A program made the position numbers and the translations under genes. This document shows positions 6,030 to 6,510 of a stretch of 6,510 nt of DNA, one piece after another. Below the pieces are notes generated by a model. That model was not told where the DNA came from, searched no databases, and saw only the letters and a list, made by a program, of their open reading frames with translations. This stretch comes from Bacillota bacterium (GTDB lineage Bacteria > Bacillota > Clostridia > Peptostreptococcales > Anaerovoracaceae). The DNA lies in assembly GCA_029266295.1 (NCBI GenBank), contig JAQSXD010000214.1, positions 1 to 6,510 of the forward strand, read 5' to 3'. Within the stretch, counting starts at the first letter, position 1; each line of letters starts with the position of its first letter.

Positions 6030-6510
6030 CTATGCGTCGATTTCGCTCAGCTTAACCGGTCTTCCCTCTGCAACAGATTTCTTAGCAGCAAGTCCGAGTT
6101 TGATTGGCTGAAGTCCGTCAATTCCTGTTACAGGAGTCTCTGTATCATTTATGAGGGCGCTTGCAAACTGCTTCATTTCTTCTGCGAAGGAGTCCATGTA
6201 TCTTTCCAGGAAGAAGTATAACGGCTTTTCGCTGAATACGCCTTCTTCTGTGCTCCAAACTGCTGTGTTTGGATAATCGTTGGCGATTTCAGCCTTACCC
6301 TTGGAACCAAACGCTTCAACTCTCTGATCGTAGCCGTAAGCAGCTTTTCTGGAGTTGTCGATTACGCAGATTGCTCCACTCTTGAAACGAATGGTGATCA
6401 GGGCTGTATCAACATCTCCCGCTTCACCGATCGCTGGGTCTACCATGCAGGCAGCAGCTACATAAACTTCTTCTGCTTCGCTGCCGGTAAGGAATCTTGC
6501 CATATCAAAA
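6030..6510 (-). CDS. iolG: Inositol 2-dehydrogenase, Gfo/Idh/MocA family, C-terminal part (runs off right edge)
   Basis: The reading frame is open to the window edge, so the Met codon at 6503 is internal rather than a start. About 160 C-terminal residues are visible, against roughly 340 for the family. The first residues, FDMARFLTGSEAEEVYVAAA, match the region right after the catalytic His of inositol dehydrogenases (DxxxHDFDMAR context); the catalytic Asp and His and the NAD-binding Rossmann domain lie just outside. GEAGDVDTALITIRFKSGAI, DNSRKAAYGYDQRVEAFGSK and the ending PVTGIDGLQPIKLGLAAKKS with EGRPVKLSEID are characteristic. The enzyme oxidises myo-inositol (or a related inositol) to 2-keto-inositol with NAD+ in the cytoplasm. 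It suggests an inositol-use cluster to the right, perhaps controlled by the LacI protein. Other Gfo/Idh dehydrogenases acting on sugars remain possible without the N-terminus. Confidence 0.87.
   Translation of the reverse strand, partial: FDMARFLTGSEAEEVYVAAACMVDPAIGEAGDVDTALITIRFKSGAICVIDNSRKAAYGYDQRVEAFGSKGKAEIANDYPNTAVWSTEEGVFSEKPLYFFLERYMDSFAEEMKQFASALINDTETPVTGIDGLQPIKLGLAAKKSVAEGRPVKLSEIDA

Noticed and set aside
6501..6503. ATG as the start of a short iolG-like protein
   Set aside because: The frame stays open to the window edge with family-typical residues (F-D) before the Met, so this is an internal codon of a longer gene.
1..6510. tRNA or rRNA genes, CRISPR arrays, insertion sequences, riboswitches
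   Set aside because: No cloverleaf, spaced direct repeats, transposase frame or recognisable riboswitch core was seen; coding density is high and intergenic regions are all under 200 bp.

Overview
All recognisable genes lie on the minus strand, so the window reads from right to left. Strong Shine-Dalgarno sites (GGAGG and AAGGAG types), short intergenic gaps, moderate base composition and the protein families point to a Firmicute, most likely an amino-acid-fermenting clostridium. That placement is inference; no rRNA or other marker gene is present.

Right end (6510 to about 4732): the C-terminal half of an inositol 2-dehydrogenase (iolG-like, Gfo/Idh/MocA family) runs off the right edge. It is followed by a leader region rich in inverted repeats and a LacI-family repressor (start best placed at 5854), then a GntR-family repressor with an FCD ligand-binding domain. 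The LacI protein may control the sugar or inositol genes upstream. The GntR protein sits directly before the amino-acid operon.

Middle (4083 to 3903): a 181-bp control region. It holds an intrinsic terminator for gntR, then a near-consensus sigma-A type promoter (TTGACT, 17 bp, TATAAA). A perfect 27-bp palindrome covers the -10 box and is centred on the expected transcription start. A second, 11-bp palindrome abuts it. This looks like a repressed promoter, with the adjacent GntR protein as the obvious candidate repressor.

Left part (3902 to 1): a four-gene set in one direction. It comprises a dimethylarginine dimethylaminohydrolase (DDAH) with all catalytic residues, a 12-TM basic-amino-acid type APC permease, a second hydrolase of the same guanidine-modifying superfamily but a different subfamily, and the N-terminal part of a RocB-like M20 metallohydrolase that runs off the left edge. 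The first three genes are separated by only 18-20 nt. The fourth follows a 119-nt purine-rich leader. The simplest reading is an inducible operon for uptake and hydrolysis of N-methylated arginines, or a related guanidino compound, giving citrulline and (di)methylamine. The second hydrolase and the M20 enzyme would have as yet undefined steps. No ornithine carbamoyltransferase or carbamate kinase is in the window, so the fate of citrulline cannot be read here.
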